From CAZIDL01 sp964537825 (lineage in GTDB: Bacteria; Bacteroidota; Bacteroidia; Flavobacteriales_D; CAYVSK01), in contig CAZIDL010000065.1 of the NCBI GenBank assembly GCA_964537825.1, positions 1 through 12,314 on the forward strand: 12,314 nt of DNA, given 5' to 3'. Shown here in pieces: positions 1 to 9,105 of the stretch (position 1 is its first letter; each line of letters begins with the position of its first letter). The notes below the pieces were generated by a model. It had not been told where the DNA came from and ran no database searches. It saw only the letters and a program-made list of their open reading frames with translations. A program made the translations under genes and the position numbers.

Positions 1-405
1 AGCACTTTCAAAGCCTATTACGATCCGCAGGGGAATCCCGGGATCACCACGATCCAATACTGTTTTTACGTAGAGGGGGATCCATCCGACTCAACCTGCA
101 CCGTCGTTCGCTACGATGCTTCCGAAGGGGTCTCGATCGAGGAAAGGAAAAAGGATGAGATCGTGTTAAACGTAGCCCCCAATCCGGCTTCGAAAGAGCT
201 GACGGTAAACCTCGGAAAAGGCAGGAAAGGAAGCCTTCGCATCGTTTCCATCCTGGGGGAGCTCGTTCTGGAAAGAAGGGTCGAAAGGAACGAAAGCGAA
301 CTCGAATTGGACGTCAGCGGGCTCAAAGAAGGGCTTCACTTCCTGAACTTCGAGCGCAACGATGGCCGGAAAGTGACGAAAAAGGTGATGATCCGTCGGA
401 ACTGA
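1..405 (+). CDS. T9SS cargo protein, C-terminal part (5' end outside window)
   Basis: The reading frame is open from the first base and runs 134 codons to a TGA at 403-405, so this is the 3' end of a longer gene. The last 75 or so residues look like a type A T9SS sorting domain: an N-P-A motif at about residues 61-63 followed by alternating hydrophobic strands (LTVNL, LRIVSILGELVLE), a D-V-S-G-L-K-E-G-L turn, and a basic C-terminus ending KKVMIRRN. In this family the domain directs the protein through the SprA translocon and is removed at the cell surface. Upstream is a short beta-rich stretch with two cysteines (YCFYVEG...DSTC) that I cannot assign to a named domain, so the function of the mature protein is unknown. 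A GTG at 163 is only an internal codon, not a start. The gene converges with the sirtuin gene, stop against stop. Confidence 0.85.
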   Translation, partial: STFKAYYDPQGNPGITTIQYCFYVEGDPSDSTCTVVRYDASEGVSIEERKKDEIVLNVAPNPASKELTVNLGKGRKGSLRIVSILGELVLERRVERNESELELDVSGLKEGLHFLNFERNDGRKVTKKVMIRRN

Positions 406-1107
406 TCACTCGCGCGCTTCCTTTTCGAGAAGCTGCTCGGCAAGCTTCGGAACTCCTACTCCAGCCTTTTCAGGGATAGCCCGGAATCCGCTCATCTCCA
501 CCTGGTCCTCTTCGGCTTTGGGGTCGATGAAGTACTTCTCCGCATGATGCGGGGCGTAGAAGACCAAACCAGCGGCGGGGTACACGTTCAATGAGCTTCC
601 AACGACCATGAGCAAGTCCGCCTGCTGGATCTCTTTCGCAGCTTTCTCCAGCATGGGCACAGCTTCACCGAACCAGACCACGTAGGGGCGCAACTGGCTC
701 CCTTTATCACAGGTCTGTCCGAGTTTTATCCCTTCTTTTCCCACTTCATAGACGAGCTCTGGATCGACGCTGCTACGCACCTTGAGGATCTCTCCGTGCA
801 GATGGAGCACATGGTTGGAACCGGCCCTTTCGTGAAGGTCGTCGATGTTCTGGGTCACCACGACCACTTCGTAAGCCTCTTCGAGCTCTGCAATAGCCCG
901 ATGGGCAGGATTCGGCTCACTTTCGAGCACTTTCCTTCGCCTTTCGTTATAGAATTCCAGCACCGTTTCAGGGTCCCTTTCAAAAGCTTCAGGCGTAGCA
1001 ACATCAGCAATGTCAAAACGCTCCCAAAGCCCCCCACTGTCCCTGAAAGTGTCGATACCGCTCTCTGCACTGACCCCTGCCCCAGTGAATGCTACGATCC
1101 GTTTCAT
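406..1107 (-). CDS. cobB: NAD-dependent protein deacylase, Sir2 family (class III-like), zinc cysteines missing
   Basis: This is a 233-residue sirtuin when started at the ATG at 1105-1107, which gives the usual MKRIVAFTGAG beginning; an in-frame ATG at 1143 would add 12 untypical residues. Sirtuins remove acyl groups from lysines, consuming NAD+. Visible motifs are GAGVSAESGIDTFRD (residues 9-23, NAD binding), TQNIDDLHERAG (85-96), the catalytic histidine in HLHGE (H104), the QLRPYVVWFGE segment (138-148) and GSSLNVYPAA (170-179). Y53 and R56 in EFYNERR match the Tyr-x-x-Arg pair that binds acidic acyl groups such as succinyl in CobB/SIRT5-type enzymes, so desuccinylase activity is a reasonable inference. 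The zinc module between H104 and WFGE has one cysteine (C133), the only one in the protein, instead of the usual four. The gene is monocistronic as far as seen, divergent from ruvA and convergent with the T9SS cargo gene. Symbol given by family resemblance. Confidence 0.92.
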   Translation of the reverse strand: MKRIVAFTGAGVSAESGIDTFRDSGGLWERFDIADVATPEAFERDPETVLEFYNERRRKVLESEPNPAHRAIAELEEAYEVVVVTQNIDDLHERAGSNHVLHLHGEILKVRSSVDPELVYEVGKEGIKLGQTCDKGSQLRPYVVWFGEAVPMLEKAAKEIQQADLLMVVGSSLNVYPAAGLVFYAPHHAEKYFIDPKAEEDQVEMSGFRAIPEKAGVGVPKLAEQLLEKEARE

Positions 1108-1220
1108 AGTGCTCGCTTTCTTCGTTGAAATTACGAAATCCATAAGAGCAGGCGCTCGATCTCTTACATTTAACGCCCTTTTAAGCCCTTCAAGGAAGGA
1201 AAAGCGAAAGAAAGCCGCTC

Positions 1221-1802
1221 ATGTACGAGTTCATCGAAGGAAAAGCGGTGGAAAAACATCCCACCCATGTCGTCATCGAATGCCAAGGTATCGGATATTG
1301 CCTTTTCATCTCGCTGAACAGTTCCTCCAAGCTCAATAGCGAAAATTGCAAGCTTTACACGCACTTGGTGGTCCGGGAGGATGCCCTCCTTCTCTACGGT
1401 TTCTACGACCGGGAAGAGCGGGAAATGTTCCGTCACCTCATCGAGGTCTCCGGGATCGGACCCAATACGGCCATCGTCGTTCTTTCCGGAATGACCCCTT
1501 CTGAAGCCCGGGAAGCGATCATTTCGGGGAACGTGGAGGCCTTCAAGCAGGTGAAGGGCGTGGGACCGAAAACGGCCCAAAGGGTCATCGTCGACCTCAA
1601 GGATCGCCTGGAAAAAAGCGAAGCCTTTTCTACAGAAAGTGCCGCTGCGCACAATAGCACCCAGGATGAAGCGTTATCGGCCTTGACCGCATTGGGCTTC
1701 GAGCAGCAAAAAGCGCGTAAAGCATTGGAAAAGAGTGCTAAAGAAAGTGAGGGAGAGCTAAAGGTCGAAGACCTGGTCAAGAACGCCCTGCGTCACCTAT
1801 AA
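1221..1802 (+). CDS. ruvA: Holliday junction branch migration protein RuvA
   Basis: The product is 193 residues, the normal RuvA length. RuvA tetramers bind the four-way Holliday junction and load the RuvB motor for branch migration in recombination and repair. The N-terminal OB-fold covers about residues 1-62 (MYEFIEGKAV start, ending LLLYGF), with the acidic pin residues E53-D54 just before ALLLYGF. Two helix-hairpin-helix motifs follow: VSGIGPNTA (76-84) and VKGVGPKTAQR (111-121). After a variable Ser/Ala linker (about 134-148) comes the small C-terminal RuvB-binding domain (about 149-193, ALSALTALGF). The 113-base gap upstream, shared with the divergent sirtuin gene, contains TACATTTA (1164-1171), one base off the Bacteroidota -7 element TAnnTTTG, but I see no matching -33 element. 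The gene ends only 20 bases before sprA, so the two are probably co-transcribed. Confidence 0.97.
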   Translation: MYEFIEGKAVEKHPTHVVIECQGIGYCLFISLNSSSKLNSENCKLYTHLVVREDALLLYGFYDREEREMFRHLIEVSGIGPNTAIVVLSGMTPSEAREAIISGNVEAFKQVKGVGPKTAQRVIVDLKDRLEKSEAFSTESAAAHNSTQDEALSALTALGFEQQKARKALEKSAKESEGELKVEDLVKNALRHL

Positions 1803-1822
1803 GGGATATCCCGATTTCATTC

Positions 1823-4800
1823 ATGATCCGGGGATGTAAAAAGGTCCGGAGCGTACAGCTTATTCCCTTGATCCTGTTGGGGGGCACCCTCCTCCAAGCG
1901 GGCGTGAACGAACTAAAAGCGCAGGGCGGTGGAACGGATACCAGCAACACGGACCTGCGCTTTCCGGTCAATGATGAATGGAACGAAGAAGAAGGAGGCT
2001 CTTTTCGGCTTCCACCCCCTAAAGGTTACGACACCGAGCTCAACTACGACCCTTCATCCGGCCAGTACCAAGTCCAACCCACCATGGGTGATTCCTCCCT
2101 GGGCCCTTCCCGCTCCATGTCGCTGGACGAATATCTCCAGGAGGACAATCAGGAATCCCTGGACCAATACTGGCAGAAAAAGCGTGAAGCGGAACGGCTG
2201 AACAGGCGCGGCGATGCCTTTGAACCTTCCCTGGAGTTCGGGGGGAACGTCTTCGACCGGATCTTCGGTGGCACCAACATCGATATCAAACCCCAGGGCT
2301 CGGCAGAACTGACCTTCGGAGTCAACGTTTCCAAGACGGAGAACCCCCAGATACCGGAAAAGCAGCGCAAGATCACCACGTTCGACTTCGACCAGCAGAT
2401 CCAGCTGAACGTGACCGGTAGCATCGGCGATAAGCTGGAGCTCCGGACCAATTACAACACCGAATCCCAATTCGACTTCCAGAACCAGATGAAGCTCGAA
2501 TACACGGGTTACGAGGACGAGATCATCAAAAAGATCGAGGCCGGTAACGTCTCGCTACCGGTCAACAGTTCCCTGATATCAGGGAGCCAGAGCCTCTTCG
2601 GGGTGAAGACCAAACTCCAGTTCGGCCGCCTTAAGGTGACTTCGGTCTTCTCCCAACAAAAGGGCGACAAAAAGGAGATCGAAGTGCAAGGGGGGGCACA
2701 GACCCAGCAGTTCGAGTTCAAAGCGGACGAGTACGAGCGGAATCAACACTACTTCCTCTCCCATTATTTCCGCAACAACTACAATAAGAACATGAAGAGC
2801 CTGCCTCAGATCAACTCCGGCGTCAATATCACCCGGGTCGAGGTCTGGGTCACCAACAAGAACAACAACACCAAGAACACCCGGAACGTCGTTGCTCTAT
2901 CGGACCTCGGTGAGAGCGAAGGACCCGATCCGAGCGATCCCAACTACCACACGGGCATGGGGATCGTGGACACGACTTCCGGACACCTCCCCGCCAATCA
3001 GCAGAACAACATCTACGGAAAAGTAAGCGAGGATCCGGACGTCAGAAGCTTCTTCAATGCCAACACGGCTCTTCGTAACATGAGCGGACCGGGTCCTTTC
3101 GACCCGGTCGAGGACTTCGAAATGCAGGAGAACGCCCGGAAACTCAAAGAAAGCCAGTACTCAGTGAACAAGCAGCTCGGTTTCATATCGCTCGACCGAG
3201 CTTTGGATCAGGACGAAGTGTTGGCCGTAGCGTTCGAATACACCTATCAAGGAAAGACATACCAAGTCGGAGAGTTCTCGACCGACGGAACTTCAGGACA
3301 GGAAGCGCTGATCCTCAAGATGCTCAAATCGACGAACACCAACCCCACGGAGAAGATCTGGGACCTGATGATGAAGAACGTATACGCCATCAATGCCTAC
3401 CAGATGAACAAGAAGAACTTCGAACTGCAGGTCCTTTACAACGACCCCAAGCAGGGGGTGAATATCAATTACATCCCTCAGAAGCCGATCGACGGGACCC
3501 CATTGATCCAAGTGCTGAGATGCGATCGGTTGAACCAGAACCAACGTTCTTACTCGGACGGAGTCTTCGACTTCGTTGACAATGCCGCTACGCAAGGGGG
3601 AACGGTGGAATCGTCCAAAGGGAAGATATATTTCCCCGTCGTTGAGCCTTTCGGGGATCACCTCAGGAGAAAGCTCGAAGAAGGGGGCGTTAGCGATAAG
3701 GTGATCCAGAACATCGCCTTCGAGCCCCTCTACGATTCCACCATCACCGCAGCCCGCCAGATCCCTCAATTGAACCGCTTCAAGGTCAAGGGGTCTTACG
3801 AATCCAGCGTCGGCTCGGAGATCAACCTGAATGCGATGAACATTCCGGAGGGTTCAGTGAATGTGACCGCAGGCGGGGTTAAACTTGAGGAAGGGAAGGA
3901 CTATACCGTCGACTACACCCTGGGGCGGGTCAAGATCCTCAACGAAGGCCTCCTCCAATCCCAGACCGAGATCAACGTCTCTCTGGAGAGCAATTCAGGC
4001 TTCAACGTACAGACCAAACGCTTGATGGGAAGCCGCTTCGACTACCGCGTAAGCGAGAACATGAACATCGGGGCCACGGTGCTCAACCTTACCGAGCGTC
4101 CCCTTACCCAAAAGGTGAACATCGGGAACGAACCCATGAGCAACACCATGATCGGTGCGGATCTCAGCTATCAAAAGGAATCCCAGTTCCTCACCAAGAT
4201 GGTGGATAAGATCCCATTGATCGATACCAAAAAGAAGTCATCGGTGGACTTCAACGCGGAGTATGCCCGCCTGATCCCCGGACACGCCAATGCCATCGGG
4301 AAAAAGGGGAACGCCTATATCGACGATTTCGAAGGCTCGCAATCCTCCATCGACCTCCGCTCCATTACGCGCTGGCGCATGGCCAGCACCCCCCAAGGTC
4401 AACCCAACATGTTCCCTGAAGCCAAGGAGAACAACGACCTCCGCTACAATATGAACCGGGCCAACCTATCCTGGTACGTGGTCGACCCCCTCTTTTTCAG
4501 GAACAACAACCTCACTCCGGACCACATCTCCAACGATGCGAACATGCGCTCGGATCACCGGATGCGGGAAGTACTCGAGCAGGAGGTCTTTCCGGACAAA
4601 GAACTTCCCCAAGGGACCCCCCCCAATATCGCCGTGCTCGACCTTGCTTACTATCCCTCGGAACGGGGACAATACAACTTCGACACGGATGGATCGCAAT
4701 ATTCCGCAGGCCTCGAGCAGGATGGGAGCCTGGACGACCCCGATAGCCGCTGGGGCGGTATCATGCGGAAACTCCAGACAACCGACTTCGAGCAGTCCAA

Positions 4801-7800
4801 CATCGAATACATCCAGTTCTGGCTCATGGACCCCTTCAACGAAGACTCGGAGAACAATTCGGGCGGAGACCTCTACTTCAACCTCGGCAACGTTTCAGAG
4901 GATGTCCTGAAGGACTCGCGAAAGAGCTTCGAGAACGGGATGCCTACTTCGGAGAACCCCCCTTCGACGGACACCGATACGACCAATTGGGGACGGGTCC
5001 CGAATACCCAATCGGTCGTCAACGCTTTCAGCAACGACCCTTCGAACCGAAAGTTCCAGGATATCGGCCTCGATGGGCTCGACAACGACGGAGAGCAGTC
5101 TTTCTTCAATTCTTACCTCAACGAAGTGGAGAACGTGGTCAACAACAACGCTTATCAGGACATCCAGGAGGATCCGGCAGGTGACGATTACAATTACTAC
5201 CGCGACGACGATTACGACCAACAACAGCTCAACATCCTGCAGCGCTACAAAAAGTACAACGGGTTGGACGGGAACTCTCCGACGACCGAACAGTCGGAAC
5301 AGATCAACGACGAAGGATATCCCACTTCCGCTACCACCCGCCCCGATGCTGAGGACATCGACCGGGATAACAACATGAACACCACGGAGAGCTATTTCCA
5401 GTATAAGGTTAGCCTGAGGCCTGGCGACATGAAGGTCGGAGAGAACTACATTACGGACAAACGGGTGGCCTACCCGAACGTGCCGAACGGGAACGACAAA
5501 CAGGTCACCTGGTACCAGTTCAAGATCCCGATACGGGACTTCAGCAAACGGGTCAACAACATCCGGAACTTCCGGTCGATCCGTTTCATCCGGATGTTCA
5601 TGAAGGACTGGGAAGAACGGGTGGTACTACGCTTTGCCCGGCTCGAGCTGATCCGAGGGGACTGGCGCCGTTATACGGATTTCGGACTCGCCGAAGGCGA
5701 ATACCTGCAGGACGACCCTCCCGAGACCAACTTCAACATTGGAGCGGTCAACATCGAAGAGAACGCCAACCGCGATCCCATCGATTACGTCCTCCCGCCC
5801 GGGATCAACCGGGAGGTCAACAACCGCTCCACCAACCTGAGCAAACTGAACGAACAGTCGCTATCCCTGGAGGCCTGCAACCTACAGGACGGGGATGCAA
5901 GGGCCGCTTATCGCAACATGGAGATGGACATTCGGCGCTACAAACGGGTGAAGATGTTCGCCCATATGGAATCCCCCGAACAGGACGTGGAGGAGGGAGA
6001 TGTGACCCTTTTCCTCCGCTTCGGAACGGATTTCTCCCGGAACTACTACGAATACGAGATACCGCTCAAGCCAACCCCGCACGATGCCACCACCCCGAAT
6101 GAGATCTGGCCCGAAGTGAACAAGATCGACCTCAAACTAGCCCTTCTGAAAAAGGCCAAGAAAAAACGGAACGCCCTCGTATCCCAAGGGCAGATGACCT
6201 ACAATGAACGCTATACGATGAACGATGGCGAGGCCCGCATCACGGTGGTCGGAACACCCAACCTTGCCGATATGAAGACCGTCATGATCGGCGTGCGGAA
6301 CCCGGGAAGCCAGAGCGATCATCCCTACCAGCCGGACGATGGACAGTCAAAATGCTTTGAAGTATGGACGAACGAACTTCGCCTGAATCAATTCGAGGAG
6401 GAGGGAGGATGGGCCGCTACGGCCAAGATGAACGCTCAACTGGCGGACCTTGGGAACGTCTCGGTATCAGGGAACATGAGCACTCCTGGTTTCGGAGGAT
6501 TGAATGACAAGATCAACGATCGGCAACGCTTCACCAAGAAGCGCTTCAATGCTTCTTCCAACCTCAAGCTCAGCAAATTCTTCCCGGAAGCAGGTATCAA
6601 ACTTCCCCTTTACATGGGCTACTCCGAGGGTGTAGAGGAACCTCAGTTCGATCCGCTCAATCCGGACCTTAACTTCGATTCTTCGCTCTCCAGGCTGGAA
6701 CCTACTCAAAGAGAGGAACGGAGGAGGAAATCGGTCACCTACCGCAAGAACAGGAGTTTCAACCTGACGAACGTGACCTTCGAGAGCGGTGAAGGGAGTA
6801 CCCCGATCTACCATCCCTCCAACCTCTCCCTCTCCTATTCCTACAACGAAAGCTTCATGCGGGATATCAATACGGAATACCGCACCAACAAGACCTACAA
6901 CGGCAACCTCAACTATTCTTACAGTCCAGACCCCCCTACCTTCGAGCCCTTTAAGAACGTTGGCCTCTTCGAGAAGTCCGACTATTTCGACCTCATCCAG
7001 GACTTCAACCTCAAACCCTACCCTTCCAGCTTCTCCTTCAATAACAGCATCACCCGGAATTACACGGAACGCCAGACCCGCAGCAACACGGACGCGATCA
7101 CACCTGCACAGGCCAACAAAGAGTTCGACTGGACGCGCAGCTACAACCTGCGATGGGCCTTCACCGAGAACCTGGAACTGGATTACCAGGCGAACGACCG
7201 CGCCCTCATCGGCGAACCTCCCGGGCAGATCGACTCGAAACGGCCGGAATGGGAGAACAGGCACGGCTACAACTACGAGGAGTACAAGGACACCGTTTGG
7301 GGCAACATCAAAAAGTTCGGTGAGAACACTTCCTTCCAGCAGTCGGTGAACGCCTCCTACCAAGTTCCGATCAACAAGATCCCCATCCTGGACTGGATCC
7401 AGGCCAATGCCAACTACAATGCCTCCTACAACTGGCAAAGGGCTCCCTTTGCACAGGACAGCCTCGGGAACACGATCCAGAACTCAAGGAAGATCAGCTT
7501 GAACGGGAACCTGGACCTGACCCGCCTTTACAACAAAATAGGCTTCCTTAAAAAGGTCCGCCAGAAATTCAAAGGGGGTGGAAGAAGGAAAAGGACCCCC
7601 GATCAAAGACGGAGCATGCAGGGACGGGAAGATGGTGGCGACGGGGAAGATGAGGATGAAAAGAACAGCGGCCCGAGCGTCCTCGATCATGCGCTGAACT
7701 TCCTGATGAGCGTAGAGAAGGTCTCGCTGACCTATTCCCAGAACGAAGGGACCATGCTGCCGGGTTACGACAAGAAGACCGAGTTCGTGGGAATGGACCC

Positions 7801-9037
7801 GAATTTCGAAGCGCCGGGCTATGAATTCCTCCTCGGGCATCAGGACAGTAGCTTTAAATACCACGCTGCTGATGAAGGATGGCTCGTAAAAGAACCGAAC
7901 CTCAACAAGCAGTATCGGCGCAATCGCTCCGAACAGTTCAATATGCGGGCTACGATCCGCCCAGCCAACCGCCTGCGCGTTCAATTGAACGCGAGCAGGC
8001 AGGAGAACTGGACCCGCAATTCCTTCTTCCGCTACAACGACAGCTTAGGGACTTGGCAGGACCAAAGCCCTCAGCGGACGGGCAACCTCAGTATGAGCAT
8101 CATGACCTTGCGGACAGCCTTTGAAAGCTCGGATGAGAACGGAAAATCCGAGACCTTCCAGAAATTCATCAAAAACAGACGGGCATATTCCGAGCAATAC
8201 GGGGAGGAGCATTCGAATTCGGTCAGGCAAAGCGACGGTTATTACGACGGGTACGGTGGTACCCAGCAGGACGTGGTGATCTCCTCTTTTATGGCCGCTT
8301 ACATAGGCAAAGATCCGGATAACGTGGAAAAGAACCCCTTCAAGGTGATCCCCAAACCGAACTGGAGCGTTTCCTACGACGGGCTCAGCCAGCTCCCCAT
8401 TTTCAAGGATTACGTGAGCAATTTCAGTCTGAGCCACAGCTACAGTTCCCGGATGAACACCTCTTATCAAACCCCCCTCCAATACGAGGCGAACACTGAG
8501 GGAGACCCGATCGCCCGCAACCAGAACGAGAACTACATCCCGAAGCGACGGGTCCAGAACGTTACCATCTCCGAAAGCTTCAGTCCCATCATCGGAGTGG
8601 ACATCACCTGGGCGAACGACATCACCACCAAGTTCGAGATCAAAAAGAGCCGGAACCTATCCCTGAGCCTCTCCAACTACCAGGTGAACGAGGTCAAAAG
8701 CCAGGAATACACCATCGGAGCCGGTTATTCCTTTAAGGATGTCGTGATGCCCTTCAAGGTTTTGGGCAACAAGCTGAAGAGCGACCTCAAACTCCGCGCT
8801 GACGTCTCTATCCGCGATAACAAGACCTACATCCGAAAGATGGTGGAAGAGCAGAACGAGATCACCTCAGGACAGCGTATCATCTCGATCAAGACGAGCG
8901 CGGATTATTCGATCAGCCGCCGCCTCAACCTTCGGATCTACTACGACCGCACCGTGAACAAGCCCTACATCTCCACGACCTATCCGACCGCGAACACGAA
9001 CTTCGGATTGACCCTTCGGTTGACGCTCGCACAATGA
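1823..9037 (+). CDS. sprA: T9SS outer-membrane translocon SprA
   Basis: This is a 2404-residue protein, matching the roughly 2,400 residues of Flavobacterium SprA (Sov in Porphyromonas). SprA is a single-chain giant outer-membrane beta-barrel (36 strands in the known structure) through which folded T9SS cargo is exported; it is also needed for gliding in gliding species. A signal peptide is visible: basic MIRGCKKVR, a hydrophobic core VQLIPLILLGGTLLQAG and a likely cleavage after A33 (LKA/QGGG). Recognisable SprA segments include IFGGTNIDIKPQGSAELTFG near residue 145, GNVSLPVNSSLISGSQSLFG near 240, GNAYIDDFEGSQSSIDLRS near 829, and the C-terminal TYPTANTNFGLTLRLTLAQ. Long stretches of alternating aromatic/polar residues rich in N, Y, S and T are typical of barrel strands. 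Residues about 1913-1950 are a charged, low-complexity loop, first basic (GRRKRTPDQRR) then acidic (DGEDEDE). The frame is uninterrupted. It follows ruvA by 20 bases. Confidence 0.97.
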   Translation: MIRGCKKVRSVQLIPLILLGGTLLQAGVNELKAQGGGTDTSNTDLRFPVNDEWNEEEGGSFRLPPPKGYDTELNYDPSSGQYQVQPTMGDSSLGPSRSMSLDEYLQEDNQESLDQYWQKKREAERLNRRGDAFEPSLEFGGNVFDRIFGGTNIDIKPQGSAELTFGVNVSKTENPQIPEKQRKITTFDFDQQIQLNVTGSIGDKLELRTNYNTESQFDFQNQMKLEYTGYEDEIIKKIEAGNVSLPVNSSLISGSQSLFGVKTKLQFGRLKVTSVFSQQKGDKKEIEVQGGAQTQQFEFKADEYERNQHYFLSHYFRNNYNKNMKSLPQINSGVNITRVEVWVTNKNNNTKNTRNVVALSDLGESEGPDPSDPNYHTGMGIVDTTSGHLPANQQNNIYGKVSEDPDVRSFFNANTALRNMSGPGPFDPVEDFEMQENARKLKESQYSVNKQLGFISLDRALDQDEVLAVAFEYTYQGKTYQVGEFSTDGTSGQEALILKMLKSTNTNPTEKIWDLMMKNVYAINAYQMNKKNFELQVLYNDPKQGVNINYIPQKPIDGTPLIQVLRCDRLNQNQRSYSDGVFDFVDNAATQGGTVESSKGKIYFPVVEPFGDHLRRKLEEGGVSDKVIQNIAFEPLYDSTITAARQIPQLNRFKVKGSYESSVGSEINLNAMNIPEGSVNVTAGGVKLEEGKDYTVDYTLGRVKILNEGLLQSQTEINVSLESNSGFNVQTKRLMGSRFDYRVSENMNIGATVLNLTERPLTQKVNIGNEPMSNTMIGADLSYQKESQFLTKMVDKIPLIDTKKKSSVDFNAEYARLIPGHANAIGKKGNAYIDDFEGSQSSIDLRSITRWRMASTPQGQPNMFPEAKENNDLRYNMNRANLSWYVVDPLFFRNNNLTPDHISNDANMRSDHRMREVLEQEVFPDKELPQGTPPNIAVLDLAYYPSERGQYNFDTDGSQYSAGLEQDGSLDDPDSRWGGIMRKLQTTDFEQSNIEYIQFWLMDPFNEDSENNSGGDLYFNLGNVSEDVLKDSRKSFENGMPTSENPPSTDTDTTNWGRVPNTQSVVNAFSNDPSNRKFQDIGLDGLDNDGEQSFFNSYLNEVENVVNNNAYQDIQEDPAGDDYNYYRDDDYDQQQLNILQRYKKYNGLDGNSPTTEQSEQINDEGYPTSATTRPDAEDIDRDNNMNTTESYFQYKVSLRPGDMKVGENYITDKRVAYPNVPNGNDKQVTWYQFKIPIRDFSKRVNNIRNFRSIRFIRMFMKDWEERVVLRFARLELIRGDWRRYTDFGLAEGEYLQDDPPETNFNIGAVNIEENANRDPIDYVLPPGINREVNNRSTNLSKLNEQSLSLEACNLQDGDARAAYRNMEMDIRRYKRVKMFAHMESPEQDVEEGDVTLFLRFGTDFSRNYYEYEIPLKPTPHDATTPNEIWPEVNKIDLKLALLKKAKKKRNALVSQGQMTYNERYTMNDGEARITVVGTPNLADMKTVMIGVRNPGSQSDHPYQPDDGQSKCFEVWTNELRLNQFEEEGGWAATAKMNAQLADLGNVSVSGNMSTPGFGGLNDKINDRQRFTKKRFNASSNLKLSKFFPEAGIKLPLYMGYSEGVEEPQFDPLNPDLNFDSSLSRLEPTQREERRRKSVTYRKNRSFNLTNVTFESGEGSTPIYHPSNLSLSYSYNESFMRDINTEYRTNKTYNGNLNYSYSPDPPTFEPFKNVGLFEKSDYFDLIQDFNLKPYPSSFSFNNSITRNYTERQTRSNTDAITPAQANKEFDWTRSYNLRWAFTENLELDYQANDRALIGEPPGQIDSKRPEWENRHGYNYEEYKDTVWGNIKKFGENTSFQQSVNASYQVPINKIPILDWIQANANYNASYNWQRAPFAQDSLGNTIQNSRKISLNGNLDLTRLYNKIGFLKKVRQKFKGGGRRKRTPDQRRSMQGREDGGDGEDEDEKNSGPSVLDHALNFLMSVEKVSLTYSQNEGTMLPGYDKKTEFVGMDPNFEAPGYEFLLGHQDSSFKYHAADEGWLVKEPNLNKQYRRNRSEQFNMRATIRPANRLRVQLNASRQENWTRNSFFRYNDSLGTWQDQSPQRTGNLSMSIMTLRTAFESSDENGKSETFQKFIKNRRAYSEQYGEEHSNSVRQSDGYYDGYGGTQQDVVISSFMAAYIGKDPDNVEKNPFKVIPKPNWSVSYDGLSQLPIFKDYVSNFSLSHSYSSRMNTSYQTPLQYEANTEGDPIARNQNENYIPKRRVQNVTISESFSPIIGVDITWANDITTKFEIKKSRNLSLSLSNYQVNEVKSQEYTIGAGYSFKDVVMPFKVLGNKLKSDLKLRADVSIRDNKTYIRKMVEEQNEITSGQRIISIKTSADYSISRRLNLRIYYDRTVNKPYISTTYPTANTNFGLTLRLTLAQ

Positions 9038-9070
9038 GCAGGAAGCTATCCTTCGCCTCCTGAAAAAATG

Positions 9071-9078
9071 TAATTTTG
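9071..9078 (+). promoter_or_regulatory. Bacteroidota-type -7 promoter element before gcvH
   Basis: TAATTTTG fits the Bacteroidota housekeeping -7 consensus TAnnTTTG exactly. It lies in the 68-base gap between sprA and gcvH, 27 bases upstream of the gcvH ATG, so transcription would begin roughly 20 bases before the start codon. I do not see a good TTTG-like -33 element at the usual distance (the nearest is TTCG at 9052-9055), so the call rests on the -7 match and position. If real, it lets gcvH and the genes after it be expressed independently of sprA. Confidence 0.55.
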
Positions 9079-9105
9079 CCACCCAACAAAAGCAACGAAC
9101 GAGCT

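Noticed and set aside
1108..1143. Upstream ATG that would extend the sirtuin by 12 residues
   Set aside because: The extension MDFVISTKKAST is not seen at the start of this family, whereas the ATG at 1107 gives the typical MKRIVAFTGAG beginning.
5073..5378. Asn/Asp/Tyr-rich stretch in SprA considered as an inserted low-complexity or calcium-binding element
   Set aside because: The pattern (GLDGLDNDGE...DDYNYYRDDDYD...YKKYNGLDGNSP) resembles what I recall of ordinary SprA sequences, so it is not an unusual insertion.
6467..7438. 323-codon open frame on the minus strand inside sprA
   Set aside because: It lies wholly antisense to sprA and has a Val/Gly/Glu-rich translation with no motif; codon bias in the real gene suppresses stops in the opposite strand.
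9038..9065. Possible terminator hairpin right after sprA (GAAG/CTTC)
   Set aside because: The stem is only four bases with poor extension, and no U tract follows; it would not be stable enough to call.
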